Source of the DNA: Catonia carolina
Lineage: Eukaryota; Arthropoda; Insecta; Hemiptera; Achilidae
Assembly (NCBI GenBank): GCA_035578175.1
Contig: JAQMRL010000006.1
Coordinates: 58,383,001-58,447,000 of the forward strand
DNA: 64,000 nt
Direction: 5' to 3'
Of the stretch, positions 46,690 to 57,172 are shown one piece after another. Positions within the stretch are counted from its first letter, which is position 1, and each line of letters starts with the position of its first letter. The notes beneath the pieces were generated by a model. The model made no database searches and was not told the origin of the DNA. It worked only from the letters and a program-made list of their open reading frames with translations. Position numbers and translations under genes: made by a program.

Positions 46690-47380
46690 GTAACAAAATA
46701 AAGGAAGTTATACAAAGAATAAATTAAAAATAAAAGAGAAAGGAAGAGAAGGAAAAAGTGCAGCCATAAAACAAAGGAAGTAGAATCGAAAAGGAAGACT
46801 CGAAGGAAAAATTCGTATTTGATTTCAATCTTAACAAACTTAGTTTTTGTAGTCCAAGAATGAATTAAAATGACTGTAAATCTTATTAATATTCTTATTA
46901 ACAAATATTTATCATGTTCAAAATTCCGATGAATAGTTAACAGCATTAAATTTGCCATCGGAATTTTTCTGTACAATTTATTTATTTTATATTTGTTTAT
47001 CGAATACTTTTTTAATGAGTCTATAGAATTAATCAATTAAAACATTCTGTCGCCTAACCAGAAATCAATGTTAATTTTTAGCATCTACAGCATTCTTAGC
47101 ATCGATAACAAATATTTATTTATAAAAAATATTTCGTGTTTGCAATAATTAAATTAACTGGAGAAGTTCGCAATGAATTCAAACCCCATTTTAGTAATAT
47201 AATGAGAATTTAAAAGCAAATTCATGATTTTATAATTTCCAAACTTTTATTTTATTTAAATTAATTAAATCTATTAAATACAATTGTAATAACTATTCCT
47301 TTTAGAAAAAAGTTTAATTTGTTTTTTATTGTTATGATGCTTACGTAAGCTTGTGCATAGGTAGTTATATGAGTTGAGAC
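46690..47380. other. AT-rich stretch, nothing recognised
   Basis: The minus-strand frame at 46659-47036 (125 codons) is rich in L, I, F and K, as expected from AT-rich DNA, and has no family resemblance. Confidence 0.45.
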
Positions 47381-47383
47381 GAA

Positions 47384-47480
47384 GATGAAAAAAATGCTAG
47401 ACCTGACCGGGAATAAAACCTGGGACCCCTGGTACATTACCCAGTTTTTCTAATCACTCCAACAGCGGGCAAGCCAAAAG
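47384..47480 (-). repeat. Possible tRNA-related SINE head
   Basis: On the minus strand, TGCCCGCTGTTGGAGTGATT is followed ~50 bp later by CCAGGTTTTATTCCCGGTCA, which resembles box B and the flanking arm of a tRNA-derived SINE. No tail or second copy is seen in the window. Confidence 0.35.
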
Positions 47481-47484
47481 TAAC

Positions 47485-47815
47485 AAAAATATGAGCCGTT
47501 AGATATGGGGAAAAGTATATGGACCAGCCATATTATAACGAGAGGAAAATTCCACATACCAGACTCTTTCGTAGATTGGTTAATGACACACACTACACAA
47601 AATTAACTTCTTAATAAACACCTACAATTAATTGTTTTGGTAATTTTCGATGAATTTGAGCAGTGACAAAAACATTTGATGTAAGTTATTAAGATTGTTG
47701 TATTATCTACATTTTACGAATTATTTAAGTAGTCAAAGGTTTTTATTTTAAACGATGTTTTACGAACTTGCATTGTCCAGTTTGTCTGTATGGTTTGAGG
47801 TTTGTATAGATTGAA
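47485..47815. other. No gene recognised
   Basis: Nothing recognised up to the LTR element insertion site. Confidence 0.45.
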
Positions 47816-47820
47816 ATTAG

Positions 47821-47972
47821 TGTAAATTTGGAAATAAATTACATATCAAATAAGAAATAGAAGTAGTATTATTTTATTCTTTTAACTCTACATGTAAACA
47901 AAAACAAAACTCAGAATACACAACAATAACAATTTGAAAAACACATGACTTAAATCAAATCATATGTTAACA
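47821..47972 (-). repeat. 3' LTR
   Basis: It is identical to 49815-49966. On the minus strand it starts TGTTAACATATG and contains AATAAA (in AAAAGAATAAAATAAT), a likely polyadenylation signal. Confidence 0.93.
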
Positions 47973-47983
47973 CCTCCTCCTCT
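47973..47983 (-). other. Polypurine tract
   Basis: AGAGGAGGAGG on the minus strand directly precedes the 3' LTR. This is where plus-strand DNA synthesis is primed in LTR elements. It overlaps the ORF's TAG stop (47982-47984). Confidence 0.85.
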
Positions 47984-49814
47984 ATTTGCTGTGATGCGGT
48001 ACCTTACGTAGTATCAGCTGGTCAATATGTCTTTTGACGATCCGCCCATCATCTAGATGAACTGTGTACATCACATGTCCATGTTTGGCAGTTATTTGGC
48101 CCAAGTGCCACTTGGTTGATCCATTGACGTATTCGCGAGCTTGAACTTTATCTCCAACCTTAAAATTCCTGTTGATTCCAACTTGTAGTCCCTTTTCCCG
48201 ATATTTCGTTGTTTCTAATGTTGGAACAATTATGGAGAGGCTCGTTCTAACACTCCTTCCAAACATTAGGTGGTATGCTGATGTTCCAGTGGCATTTGGT
48301 GATTGTCTGAGTTGCATAAGAAGTTTTTGTATTTTATTTTGTAGTGATCCCTTTTCTCCCTCCATAGACCTTAGCGCCCTTTTGACAGTCTGCACGTATC
48401 TTTCAGCCTGACCGTTTGAATTTGGGTGGTATGGTGCAGATGTTCTGTGAATAATTCCACATTCATTCATGAAGTTTTTGAATTCTTGGGAAACAAATTG
48501 TCTTCCATTATCGGATACCAATATGTGAGGAAAACCAAAGGTTGAAAATATTCTTCGTAATTCTTGGATTGTCCATGTACTTGTTGTTGTTCTTGTCTGT
48601 ATTACTTCCACCCACTTACTGAAAGCATCCACCAATATGAGGTACTGTTGGCCGTCTGTTGGCCCTAAGAAATCCATATGCACTCTCTCCCATGGATTAG
48701 AAGGTGGTTCCCATGGATGGATAGTTTTCCTTGGGTTGTTACGCTTTTCAATACATTGTCGACATTCAGCAACCAACGCTTCAATATCCTTGTCCATGCT
48801 TGTCCACCAGCAAAAATTACGAGCCAAAGTTTTCATTTTTATTTCTCCCAAATGGGCCACATGAAGTTCTTGAAGCACATGAGATCTGAGAGAACGAGGA
48901 ATCATAACTCTCCAGCCTTTCATCACACAATCATCTTGAATATCCTGTGTTTGTATTATCCTACTCTCACTTTTTGCTAGTTCCAATGTAGCTGCCCTTT
49001 CGACTACATCTTTAAACGATTGTAATTGTTTATCTTGAAGCAGCTGAAGACGTATATCAGAGTCTTTTAGTCCCCTGACCAACTGCATGCGAAGTAGAAT
49101 TTCAGATACTGATTCATGGCATTTTGTACAAGTAAACTGGCAATCCACACTGAGTTTTCTTAAAACATTTGCGTAATCTTGTACAGATTCATTATGTAGT
49201 TGAGTACGTGTCGTAAATTTGTGCTGGCGGGCCCAAATACTGGGTTTTGGTTCTATCTGAGCCATTAATAAGTGAGTTAACTCCTCGTATGTTTTATTAT
49301 GTGGGTCGTCTGGTATGCAAATATCATAAAGTTGTTCATGTATTTGTGGGGTGATTGCTTGTAGGAATAATTCCACTTTAACTTTAGGACTTACGTTTCC
49401 CCGTATTTGGATGTAGTTTTCAAAACGCCGGGTGAAGTTTTGAAAACTTTCCTCCTGTGTATATGGCTGAAAAGAAATATTCGGTCCATTTTGAGATAAT
49501 ACAGAAACAGCCATTGCAGTGGATGTATTGTACTTTTTCTTTTCTGCTTCTAGAAATATCCATATCTCTTCATATATTCCTTCCAAATGCCATCTGACTT
49601 CAAGTTCATTTTCTATTGAATTAGTACCAAGTTCAATATTTGACTGTGTATCTTCAATTTCACTCCATATGGTTGATAGTTTGTCCGTGTAGACTGTACA
49701 TATTTCATGAGAGTTTTCACATTTAGGTAATTCATCTTTTAGTTTGTTCAAGCGTAGTTCTAGTAACTTCCTTTTCTTCATATACTGTTCAGTATCTTTT
49801 TTCCTCGTCGCCAT
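47982..49814 (-). CDS. Gag-integrase fusion protein of LTR element
   Basis: One uninterrupted 610-codon frame fills the interior. Residues ~1-295 are a retrotransposon Gag (capsid-like) region: FQNFTRRFENYIQIRG near 124-139, LFLQAITPQIHEQL, and ESVQDYANVLRKLS near 209-222; no CCHC zinc knuckle is seen. At ~295-305 it passes directly into integrase. The HHCC zinc domain uses H318, H321, C351 and C354. The catalytic core has D381 (HMDFLGP), D435 (VSDNGRQF) and E471 (GQAERYV), an exact D,D35E. A C-terminal region at 550-600 ends KRHIDQLILR, as in many Ty3/gypsy polyproteins. Protease, RT and RNase H, which normally lie between, are absent without loss of frame. The ATG is one base from the LTR. 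Function is inferred; plus-strand frames over this gene are shadows. Confidence 0.9.
   Translation of the reverse strand: MATRKKDTEQYMKKRKLLELRLNKLKDELPKCENSHEICTVYTDKLSTIWSEIEDTQSNIELGTNSIENELEVRWHLEGIYEEIWIFLEAEKKKYNTSTAMAVSVLSQNGPNISFQPYTQEESFQNFTRRFENYIQIRGNVSPKVKVELFLQAITPQIHEQLYDICIPDDPHNKTYEELTHLLMAQIEPKPSIWARQHKFTTRTQLHNESVQDYANVLRKLSVDCQFTCTKCHESVSEILLRMQLVRGLKDSDIRLQLLQDKQLQSFKDVVERAATLELAKSESRIIQTQDIQDDCVMKGWRVMIPRSLRSHVLQELHVAHLGEIKMKTLARNFCWWTSMDKDIEALVAECRQCIEKRNNPRKTIHPWEPPSNPWERVHMDFLGPTDGQQYLILVDAFSKWVEVIQTRTTTSTWTIQELRRIFSTFGFPHILVSDNGRQFVSQEFKNFMNECGIIHRTSAPYHPNSNGQAERYVQTVKRALRSMEGEKGSLQNKIQKLLMQLRQSPNATGTSAYHLMFGRSVRTSLSIIVPTLETTKYREKGLQVGINRNFKVGDKVQAREYVNGSTKWHLGQITAKHGHVMYTVHLDDGRIVKRHIDQLILRKVPHHSK
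49802..49813 (-). other. Primer binding site (tRNA-Ser type)
   Basis: TGGCGACGAGGA begins one base inside the 5' LTR. TGG is the complement of the CCA end, and the rest matches, from my memory of insect tRNAs, the acceptor stem of a tRNA-Ser(GCU). It overlaps the gag start codon and codons 2-5. Confidence 0.75.
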
Positions 49815-49966
49815 TGTAAATTTGGAAATAAATTACATATCAAATAAGAAATAGAAGTAGTATTATTTTATTCTTTTAACTCTACATGTAAACAAAAACA
49901 AAACTCAGAATACACAACAATAACAATTTGAAAAACACATGACTTAAATCAAATCATATGTTAACA
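49815..49966 (-). repeat. 5' LTR
   Basis: It is identical over all 152 bp to 47821-47972. As the upstream LTR on the minus strand it should hold the promoter, but no clear TATA box stands out. Confidence 0.93.
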
Positions 49967-49974
49967 ATTAGTAA

Positions 49975-50938
49975 GAAAATATTACGCGTGAGCTGCTATT
50001 TTGGAAAAACCGTTCACCACTAGTACATACTTATTTAAATTTTATTAAATTCAATAATATTAAGAGCACAGCATAAATATCTGTCATATCAGCAAAAATG
50101 AACCAAAATTATGGGGTTGAAAGGTCATATAGATTTCCTGCTGTACATCCATCCGTATAGCTGGCAGATATAGTAACATTTGTGGTGTTTCCAGTGATTT
50201 ATTAATAGCGGCAATAGAAATTGTTTGGCAAACGGATGGTAAAGAGACATCTGGCATCTCTTCCAGCAATGTGCCCTCCAACAAACACCACGACAAATTG
50301 ATCCCTACAACTACGGTACAGTAGTTCGACCTCCCTTTAAGCAATACACTATGATATATTAGTCGTAGATCAAACTTCGTATTAGCAATATTAGAACTAA
50401 CCACTCCAATATACAACTACTATCAATATTATTAATAGTTACTTACTAATACTTACTAAGGATCACAATAAATTAACTCTCTACAAACATTAAATATTTT
50501 GAAACACAATGTGTTTCTGCACCTTGTAAAAGTCTATAGTCTACTTTTTGTATAATTAATAGTTCCAAATTTATCCAGGCCTTTACGAAATTTAATGATT
50601 CAGCAAAATGTTATCAATTTTCCGGGAATCTCTAATCAAAGATTATAATATAACTAGTTTTGACCGATTTACATATTACATCATAACACCTTATTTACTT
50701 TTCTTAATTCTTTATGATAACATTTTAACATAATAATGGAAAGTACCATACAATACTGAAAAACTGGAAAAGTTGATAGCTTAAAGTACCTCCGAGAGAT
50801 AATACAATTGACGACCAGCAAAAAGGAAGCAAACAACAACAACAACAACAAACGAGGAAAGATGTCCGGTGCATTCCGATGTAGACACCACTTGTGTAAG
50901 AAGAAAGCAAATAATCAATAATCTGTGTGTCTGTTCGC
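49975..50938. other. No gene recognised
   Basis: The minus-strand frame at 50084-50416 (110 codons) has no recognisable family. A (CAA)n-like run lies near 50831-50850. Confidence 0.4.
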
Positions 50939-50940
50939 GA

Positions 50941-51925
50941 GTGAATTCCTTACAATGATCGAAAAGGCTGGTCTAAGGGAAGCAGAGAAATTTGAGAGAG
51001 AGGTCCTCTGCAAAGAATATAAGTTCACAGTTTCGACGAAGAAGACAAACGTAATGGTATTCAGGGGAAAGGAGCCAATCAGAACCAAAAATTGTTATAG
51101 ATAAAAATATTTTGGAACAGATATCTTACTTTCAGTATATAGGTTGCAACATTACATACCAACAGGATAAAGATGCTTACAATAAGATGCACCGATTTCA
51201 GCAAATATGCGGAACTATCCACAGCACTTTAAAAATAACACCAGCAAACATACCGGGTGAAATTTTATAAAACATTAGCAGTGTCAACCCTACTCTATAG
51301 CAGTGAAATTTGGGTACTATCAAAGCGAGAGGAGAGTAGATTGCAAGCATATAAAATGAAATTTCTTTGACATACGTATGAGTGTAGTAGAGAAGATCGT
51401 TACAGGAATACCAAGATAAAAAAGAACTTAACATCTTCTCTATGATCGACAAGGTATCTCAGAACAGAATGCAATGGTTAGAGCATGTGAACAGGATGAG
51501 GGAGGATAGGATACCTAAGCAGACACTGGGCTATAAGCCGGAGGGCAGGAGAGAACGAGGACGCCCGAGAAAGAGATGGGGGAATTTGAGAGGTTCGGAA
51601 CAGGCAGAGATGCCTAATCCTTGAAAGGCATTAGAAGAAGAAGAAAAAGAAGAAGAAGAAGAAGAAGAGGTCCTCTGCAAGATAATGGGTCCAAAGTTAA
51701 TAGACGGACAATATAGATTACGAGGTTGAGAAGAACTGTAGAATAAAAATTAACAATTAAAAAATGAATACTAAAATTTGACGGAAACGTGTAGAGAATG
51801 GATGAGAAACGGTTGACAAAACAAACTGTTAAGGCACTAACAATTAGCTTTAAGGTGGCGGATATTAGTGGTTCAAAGAAATCAGAAAGGATTTTGAGAA
51901 AACCGGAATAAATCAATAACCCGAG
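50941..51925 (+). pseudogene. LINE C-terminus, type B, split by another LINE
   Basis: The left piece (50941-51013) reads MIEKAGLREAEKFEREVLCK. The right piece (51666-51925) continues with IMGPKLIDGQYRLR and, after frameshifts, ends with a KEIRKDFEKTGINQ-like motif, as at 25550. Between them sits the type A insertion at 51014-51665. The two halves rejoin at the target duplication. Confidence 0.65.
50999..51680 (+). mobile_element. 5'-truncated LINE insertion, type A
   Basis: The 15 bp direct repeats AGAGGTCCTCTGCAA (50999-51013 and 51666-51680) bracket a 652 bp LINE 3' end. It contains TVSTKKTNVMVFRGKEPIRT, YFQYIGCNITY, CGTIHSTLKN and, in the frame at 51442-51624, WLEHVNRMREDRIPKQTLGYK and GRRERGRPRKRW. 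It ends in (GAA)n at 51642-51665. Target duplication, 5' truncation and simple tail are the marks of target-primed reverse transcription. Frameshifts and stops make it non-coding. Confidence 0.88.
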
Positions 51926-51982
51926 CAGTTTATTTACGTAATTAATATGAACATATGAAAAGTATTTTTCGGGTATTTACAA

Positions 51983-52150
51983 AAAACTGTTTAACAGCTG
52001 ATTTTTGTTAATGATTTTGGTCGGCCTGGGTCCGTACACGACTACACCATGTACACGTCATGCACATCATTTTCATCTCATTGGGTCATGGGGTATTGTT
52101 TTTAAATTGAATAGATTGCAACAGACACACACATTCGGGATAAAGCAATT
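51983..52150 (+). repeat. SINE family 2 fragment
   Basis: It starts within the tRNA-like arm (TTTAACAGCTGATTTT) and jumps to the body seen at 61135-61260 (GGTCGGCCTG-GT through TTGAATAGATTGCAAC). The head and part of the middle are missing. Confidence 0.7.
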
Positions 52151-52154
52151 TAAA

Positions 52155-52722
52155 ATTGCATCATAGTTTATATTAATATGTTGTTTATGTTAATAGGCAT
52201 AACGGTTTGAATTCCTTCAGGTTTTTCACAGGTAAAACTAAAAATTAGATGTTGTATCAATGTCTTCTTCACTAAGTTAAAAAGAACTGTTATAAATGCA
52301 CCCGATTTCCTTAATAAAATTGTATTTGTGCACACTGTATATACTGTACAACTTTTCTTTCATTTATCAGAACGTCTGGTGGAACTACCAATGATACATT
52401 TCTTTCAGAGGATATAACGGTAATATCCTCTTATAATAGTAAGTAGTATATACTTTCAATTTTCTTGATTTTTTTAGTTAATTATGCATCCTAGCAAAAG
52501 ATAACAAGTTTTACTATTTTTTTTAATAGCCTTATTAGATCGGGTATTTAGTGAACAATTAACTGGAAAATGGTGGACACTAGATTGTGTAGACATTACT
52601 AAATTATTTGTAAGAGAAACAACATTCTTCTTCAATTAGAGGAAATTGTTAAGGTCTTTCTTTAACTTAGCAGATGAACCAACAAAAAAATCGTCAATAT
52701 TACTTTTTATAAAACTGTATAT
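52155..52722. other. No gene recognised
   Basis: AT-rich DNA up to the LINE insertion site. Confidence 0.45.
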
Positions 52723-52972
52723 TACAGTACCAATTTAATAATTTATTAAGGCCGTTATTAATTCTGGCAACTTTTCTTTTACGAGATCCAAACTTTTCTA
52801 ACTTCTAAAAGGAGGAAAGTTGCGCGCCTCCACGTGGTACGGCTGGATAGCTTGAGAAGTAATGGATCAAATTCTCAAGTGAACTAAAACAGAATTCCTC
52901 GCTGGTTCACACCAGAGTTGTATCCTTGAGACTTCGTGTCTCCAAGCTGGAACTGGCTTCGACAGTCAACAT

Positions 52973-53776
52973 ATGGAAGCTTCTTTTGCTAAATCTTCCG
53001 TCGCCTGTGCCAAGAGACATTCAACGAGCACGGAAAGACGACACTCGGTTGCGGCGGGTCGTCAACGAGAGAACTTTAACGGCGAATCGGAGCGCCTGGA
53101 AACTCTTCCGAAACTTAAACTGCAACTCAACAAGAAGACATTCATCGCGACGCACAACATAAACTCATTATTGCAAATCGGAAAACTCAGAAATTTGACA
53201 AACATACTAGATAAAAACAAAATCCTAATTGTTGCACTGCAAGAAATGAGAAACACAGACACGGCTCCCTTCGAATCTCAAGGTTACAGAATTTATAATG
53301 GATTTCCTGGACCAAAGGTCATGAAGAATTGCTCGCAGTTGGGCACAGGATTTCTAGTAAATACTAAAATAATTAACTCTGTCCTGGACTTTAAGCCGAT
53401 TACACCTAGACTTGCAACACTAACGATAAAAACAGCCAAGAGGATTTACACATTGATCAATACACATGCAAACGCAAACGACAAGAATAGAAAAGCAGAA
53501 TTTAAACAGGAGGTCTTGGACTACTGGGACCACCTAGACCAAGCAATCTCCCAGATCCCCAAGAATCACGTCAAAATTCTACTGGGAGATTTCAATGCAC
53601 AGTTGGGACGGGAAAGACAATACAAAGACATCCTGGGAAAATACCCAGTCCACAGGCGGACAAATAAAAATGGCCAGTTGCTGATCGAACTATGCAGAAA
53701 GTATGGGCTGATCTCCAAGTCAACTTATTTTAAGAAAAAACCCAAAGCCATGAAGACCTGGAAACATCCAGACTAA
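52973..53776 (+). pseudogene. LINE N-terminus: AP-type endonuclease
   Basis: The 267-codon frame is the first part of the LINE polyprotein. It nicks target DNA to prime reverse transcription. After a basic ~50-residue leader, endonuclease motifs appear in order: ATHNINSL (N62), VALQEMRNTD (E91), GTGFLVNTK and LLGDFNAQLG (205-211). The frame stops at TAA 53774-53776. The same frame continues with QLDHVFMD and GSDHYML, which supplies the SDH catalytic motif, until a second TAA at 53939-53941. The domain is therefore cut before its last catalytic residues. The frame at 52926-53162 is a shadow. Confidence 0.85.
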
Positions 53777-54007
53777 AGGAAAGGTGAATTTCAGTTAGAC
53801 CATGTCTTCATGGATAAATTCCACCATAAAGAAATTCAAAATGTAAAATCCATGAGAGGAACAGACACTGGTTCGGATCACTACATGCTGAAAATTAAAT
53901 TCAAGTTTACGGCACCAAGACGCCAAAAATCAGAAAGGTAACCGCAAACTAAAACATACGATCCCCAGAATTTAAAAAATAATAGATATTACGCCTTCAC
54001 ACGAGAG

Positions 54008-55678
54008 GTGAATGCTGACTGGGAAGATTTGGTCCCAGGACTTCAAAACATTACAAGGGTCACGGATCCAATCAACAAAAGAAAGAAACACCCTTGGTGG
54101 AACGCGGTTTGTGATGAAGCCCTGGAACTCAGGCATAAGAGGTGGCAAGAGTTTCACAACAGAAACACCGAAGAATCCCTCCAAGAGTTCAAACAACAGC
54201 AAGTATGCACCCAGAAGATTCTGCGGAACGCAAAAAGGGAATACCAGAAAGACGTACTTGAACAAATAGAAACAAATTACAAGAAAATGAGTGTTCGAGA
54301 ATATTACAAAACTTTCAAAACGCAACTTGCAAAATACGACGCGCCAACACTGACTTTCAGAGACAAAAACGGTAAAATGGCCCACAACAACAGGGACAAT
54401 GCTGAGATCCTAGCGGATTCTTTCAGCAGACTTCTTAACTGCGAGGACCCCGAAGAACTTTTTGAAATAGACACATTCACAGACATAAAGACCAAACCAG
54501 AACACATACTCCCACCAACTTTCGAGGAAGTCAAACAGGCAATTAAGGAAATGAAAAACAACAAGAGCTGTGGGGAAGACCTAACCACAACAGAAATCTG
54601 GAAGTACGCGCACGAGAACGTGCAAAAGAAATTACATAAAAAATTCGGGGAAATTTGGGACGCTGAAAAACTGCCAGACCACTGGACAAATGCAATCATA
54701 TGTCCACTACATAAAAAGGGTCCAAGAACAAATCCAGACAATTACAGAGGTATTTCATTGCTTGATTGTACGTACAAAATTTTCTCTAAAGTAATATATA
54801 ACAGGATCAGGGAACAACTGGATCACGAACTTGGGGAATATCAGGGAGGATTTAGATCCTGGCGAAGCTGTGCAGATCAGGTTTTAACATTGAAACTTGT
54901 TATGGATTTCTGCAAAAAAAGATCAAAGCCCTTTTTTGTAACATTTATTGACTTCAAGAAGGCCTATGATTGCATACATCGGGAATCGCTACTGAAAGTG
55001 CTACGGAATTTTGGACTAGACCCGAAATTGACAAGAATGATAGGACTCACATTGACCAATACTAAGTCCAAAATCAAATTTCGAGGAGAGTTTTCTAAAG
55101 ATTTCGAAATAAGAACAGGACTTAGGCAAGGAGATGGCTTGTCCCCGTTGCTTTTTAATTGTGCCTTAGAATACATTATGAGACTATGGGAAAAAGAGAA
55201 CCCAGCAAGGATTAGCTGCGGGAAGTGCAAAAGTAAAGTTCACCTTAGCTGTCTGGGGTTTGCAGATGACTTGGCCTTGTTGAGTGGGTCTGTAGAGGAA
55301 CTAAAGAAACAAGTAACAAGCTTAGGACGGTTAGCGGGAAGGTTTGGACTCAAGATCTCCTTCGAGAAGACGAAAATAATTGGGAACACTAACATGGACC
55401 CCAGGATTTCAGTGGGAGGTCAAGTAATAGAAGTGGTACGGAATTTCAAGTACTTGGGGAAGGTATTGAACATGAGTTGCAATGACAGGGAAGCATGGGC
55501 GGAAAGGACCAAAAAGTTAATGAGAGCTCAGTTCATGACCCACATCACATACAACAAGAAGTCAATGTCGGTAAATACAAAGGTAAGACATTACAAAACG
55601 GTAATACAACCTGCAGTGACTTACTGTGGAGAGACCCTAACAAAACTGTCACAAAAACTAAAACCCACAGAATCCTGA
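54008..55678 (+). pseudogene. LINE reverse transcriptase domain
   Basis: This 556-codon stretch is in the same frame as the endonuclease and continues the same protein after the second stop; the GTG at 54008 is not a real start. A linker with HPWW leads into RT: NYRGISLLDCTYKIFSKVI (245-263), QGGFRSWRSCADQ, TFIDFKKAYDCIH (312-324, first catalytic Asp), GLRQGDGLSPLLFN (371-384) and LGFADDLALL (416-425, the FADD box with both Asp). The thumb region VRNFKYLGKVLN follows. The frame ends at 55678 near CGETLTKLSQKLKP because of a frameshift; the real C-terminus continues in another frame. All RT catalytic residues are present, so only the breaks prevent expression. Confidence 0.9.
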
Positions 55679-56118
55679 CGTTAGAACGAAGAATCCTTAG
55701 AACCTGTATTGGTAAGGGAATATACAAAGATAATAGTTGGAGACTGCTACCAAATAATGAAGTCTATAAAATTTCGGAGCCAATACTAGACACAATTAGG
55801 AAAAAACGAATCTCCTTTTTGGGCCATATCCTTAGAACACCGGAGAACAGAGTACTCAGACGACTTATTGAAAGTGTCTGGAATTTTAAAATCGGTTTGA
55901 ACTGGACGAAGGAGGTCAAGGAGGACTTGGAAAGGTTTGGGTTGACGCTGGAGGATGTGAGGTTCAAGTCTGAAAGTTATAGAAAGTTGAGGGATCTGGC
56001 TTTGGAACGGGAAACCAAGACTAGAAGAGTGCAGAGGGTGACGGAAGAACTCCGGGCTCAGAGATCACGAAGAATGAGGGAATACTGGGTAAAGATCAAG
56101 GCTCAGAGATCAAAGTAG
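55640..56118 (+). pseudogene. LINE C-terminal region after frameshift
   Basis: The frame shifts between about 55640 and 55675. The new frame carries TLERRILRTCIGKGIYKDNS, RISFLGHILRTPENRVLRRL and a basic, charged tail (TEELRAQRSRRMREYW), ending at 56118. These are the usual LINE C-terminal segments (ER.ILR, GH..R). The part of this frame before 55640 is a shadow of the RT. Confidence 0.85.
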
Positions 56119-56209
56119 AGTCTTTCATGTTGTGGCTGAAGTGGTCCATTGTGGCCTCACAAGTATAAAAAAAAAAAAAAAAAAAAAAAAAAACAGTACC
56201 AATTTAACT

Positions 56210-56795
56210 ATCGTGATGGTAATGATAAACTACATCATCCACTACGTTTCAGGCCACCTGGACTTGTTATCACATCCATCTCTTCCTCGGTCAACCAATA
56301 CATTTCTCTTACCGTTTCATATCACCAAGGTAAATGAGTCGTAGAAATATATACATAAATATGGAATTTCCAATCATTTACTCTTTAATACTTAAAGATG
56401 TATTATCGAATTCTATACTGTTCATCAGTTGCTCTGTCAAGATTTTAAGTGATATTTTTGTAATAACCATATCTACTGTATGTGAACTGTATTCTATCTA
56501 CTTTTTGTAAGATTAGTAGGTTTTGTAGAAAATTGATTAAGTTTTCTTAAATATATTAATTTATAGTTCCAACAAACCTTTTATCATATAAAACATACGA
56601 AGTTTCAATTTAAAGTGTAGACCTAATCAAGTTATTTATTGAGGCACCCTATCAGGTATGAAATAGAACGTTGCATGCAGATATAAATACTCTATTTTTG
56701 CGATTGATGTATTTCCAAAGCTGTAGTGGCATTTTAAGATTAAACTTCAATTAAATGAGAATTGACTTACTCGTAAGTGTATGTACACCATGCTG
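56210..56795. other. AT-rich stretch, nothing recognised
   Basis: This is the continuation of the sequence interrupted by the LINE. No gene was recognised. Confidence 0.45.
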
Positions 56796-56802
56796 TTGGT
56801 TA

Positions 56803-57172
56803 GGTCATAAGCCGAAAGGCTGGTCTAAACTTTTAGAGGCTTTACTAAGTAAAACGAGAAGTAAGGCGGTATACCTTGTCTTCCTCACTGAATAAAAAGC
56901 ATGCGTATCAGCATTCCAGGCCCTCTAAAATGACTGTCCTCTCTGCAATGACAATTTCACTTCATTCACCTCAGTCTGGCTGTAGAATGAAATTCATTAC
57001 TTTTAGAGGAGATAATTCTGATTAGTGTATTTTACACTTCTTCTTTTCTTAAATGTTTGTCATATAATTGGCTGGCCAATGTATGAGAATCAGAACTATT
57101 TTTTGTCACTCTGGAACTAGCAGTTCAAGTGCAAATAATTTAACAATCCACCTGCCTGTTGTGGGAAAAATA
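56803..57172 (-). repeat. G repeat copy 8
   Basis: This is an inverted, near full-length copy. It begins GTCATAAGCCGAAAGGCTGG and extends through the 5' end to AACAATCCACCTGCCTGTTG, as in copy 2. Confidence 0.82.

Larger units (their letters stand above)
47821..49966 (-). mobile_element. Minimal Ty3/gypsy-type LTR element (Gag-IN)
   Basis: The 2,146 bp element is flanked by the 5 bp duplication ATTAG (47816-47820 and 49967-49971). It has identical 152 bp LTRs beginning TGT and ending ACA (read on the plus strand). The coding strand is minus, so the 5' LTR is at 49815-49966. A primer binding site, a polypurine tract and a single internal ORF are all present. Identical LTRs mean a recent insertion. 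It lacks protease, reverse transcriptase and RNase H, so it must use another element's enzymes. Confidence 0.93.
52739..56192 (+). mobile_element. Near-full-length LINE with target duplication
   Basis: The 15 bp direct repeats ACAGTACCAATTTAA (52724-52738 and 56193-56207) flank 3,454 bp ending in ~28 A residues. It carries an AP-type endonuclease and a reverse transcriptase in one continuing frame, broken by two stops and one frameshift. A ~230 bp 5' UTR and a 45 bp 3' UTR flank the coding part. Size and order fit the compact single-ORF LINEs (RTE-like); the clade is not certain. Confidence 0.9.

Noticed and set aside
46659..47036. 125-codon minus-strand ORF as a membrane protein
   Set aside because: The composition is what AT-rich DNA gives when read on this strand. 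There is no family resemblance and no promoter.
48172..48980. Plus-strand ORFs over the Gag-integrase gene
   Set aside because: They are antisense shadows of the 610-codon frame.
53972..55230. Minus-strand ORFs over the LINE
   Set aside because: They are antisense shadows of the reverse transcriptase frame.
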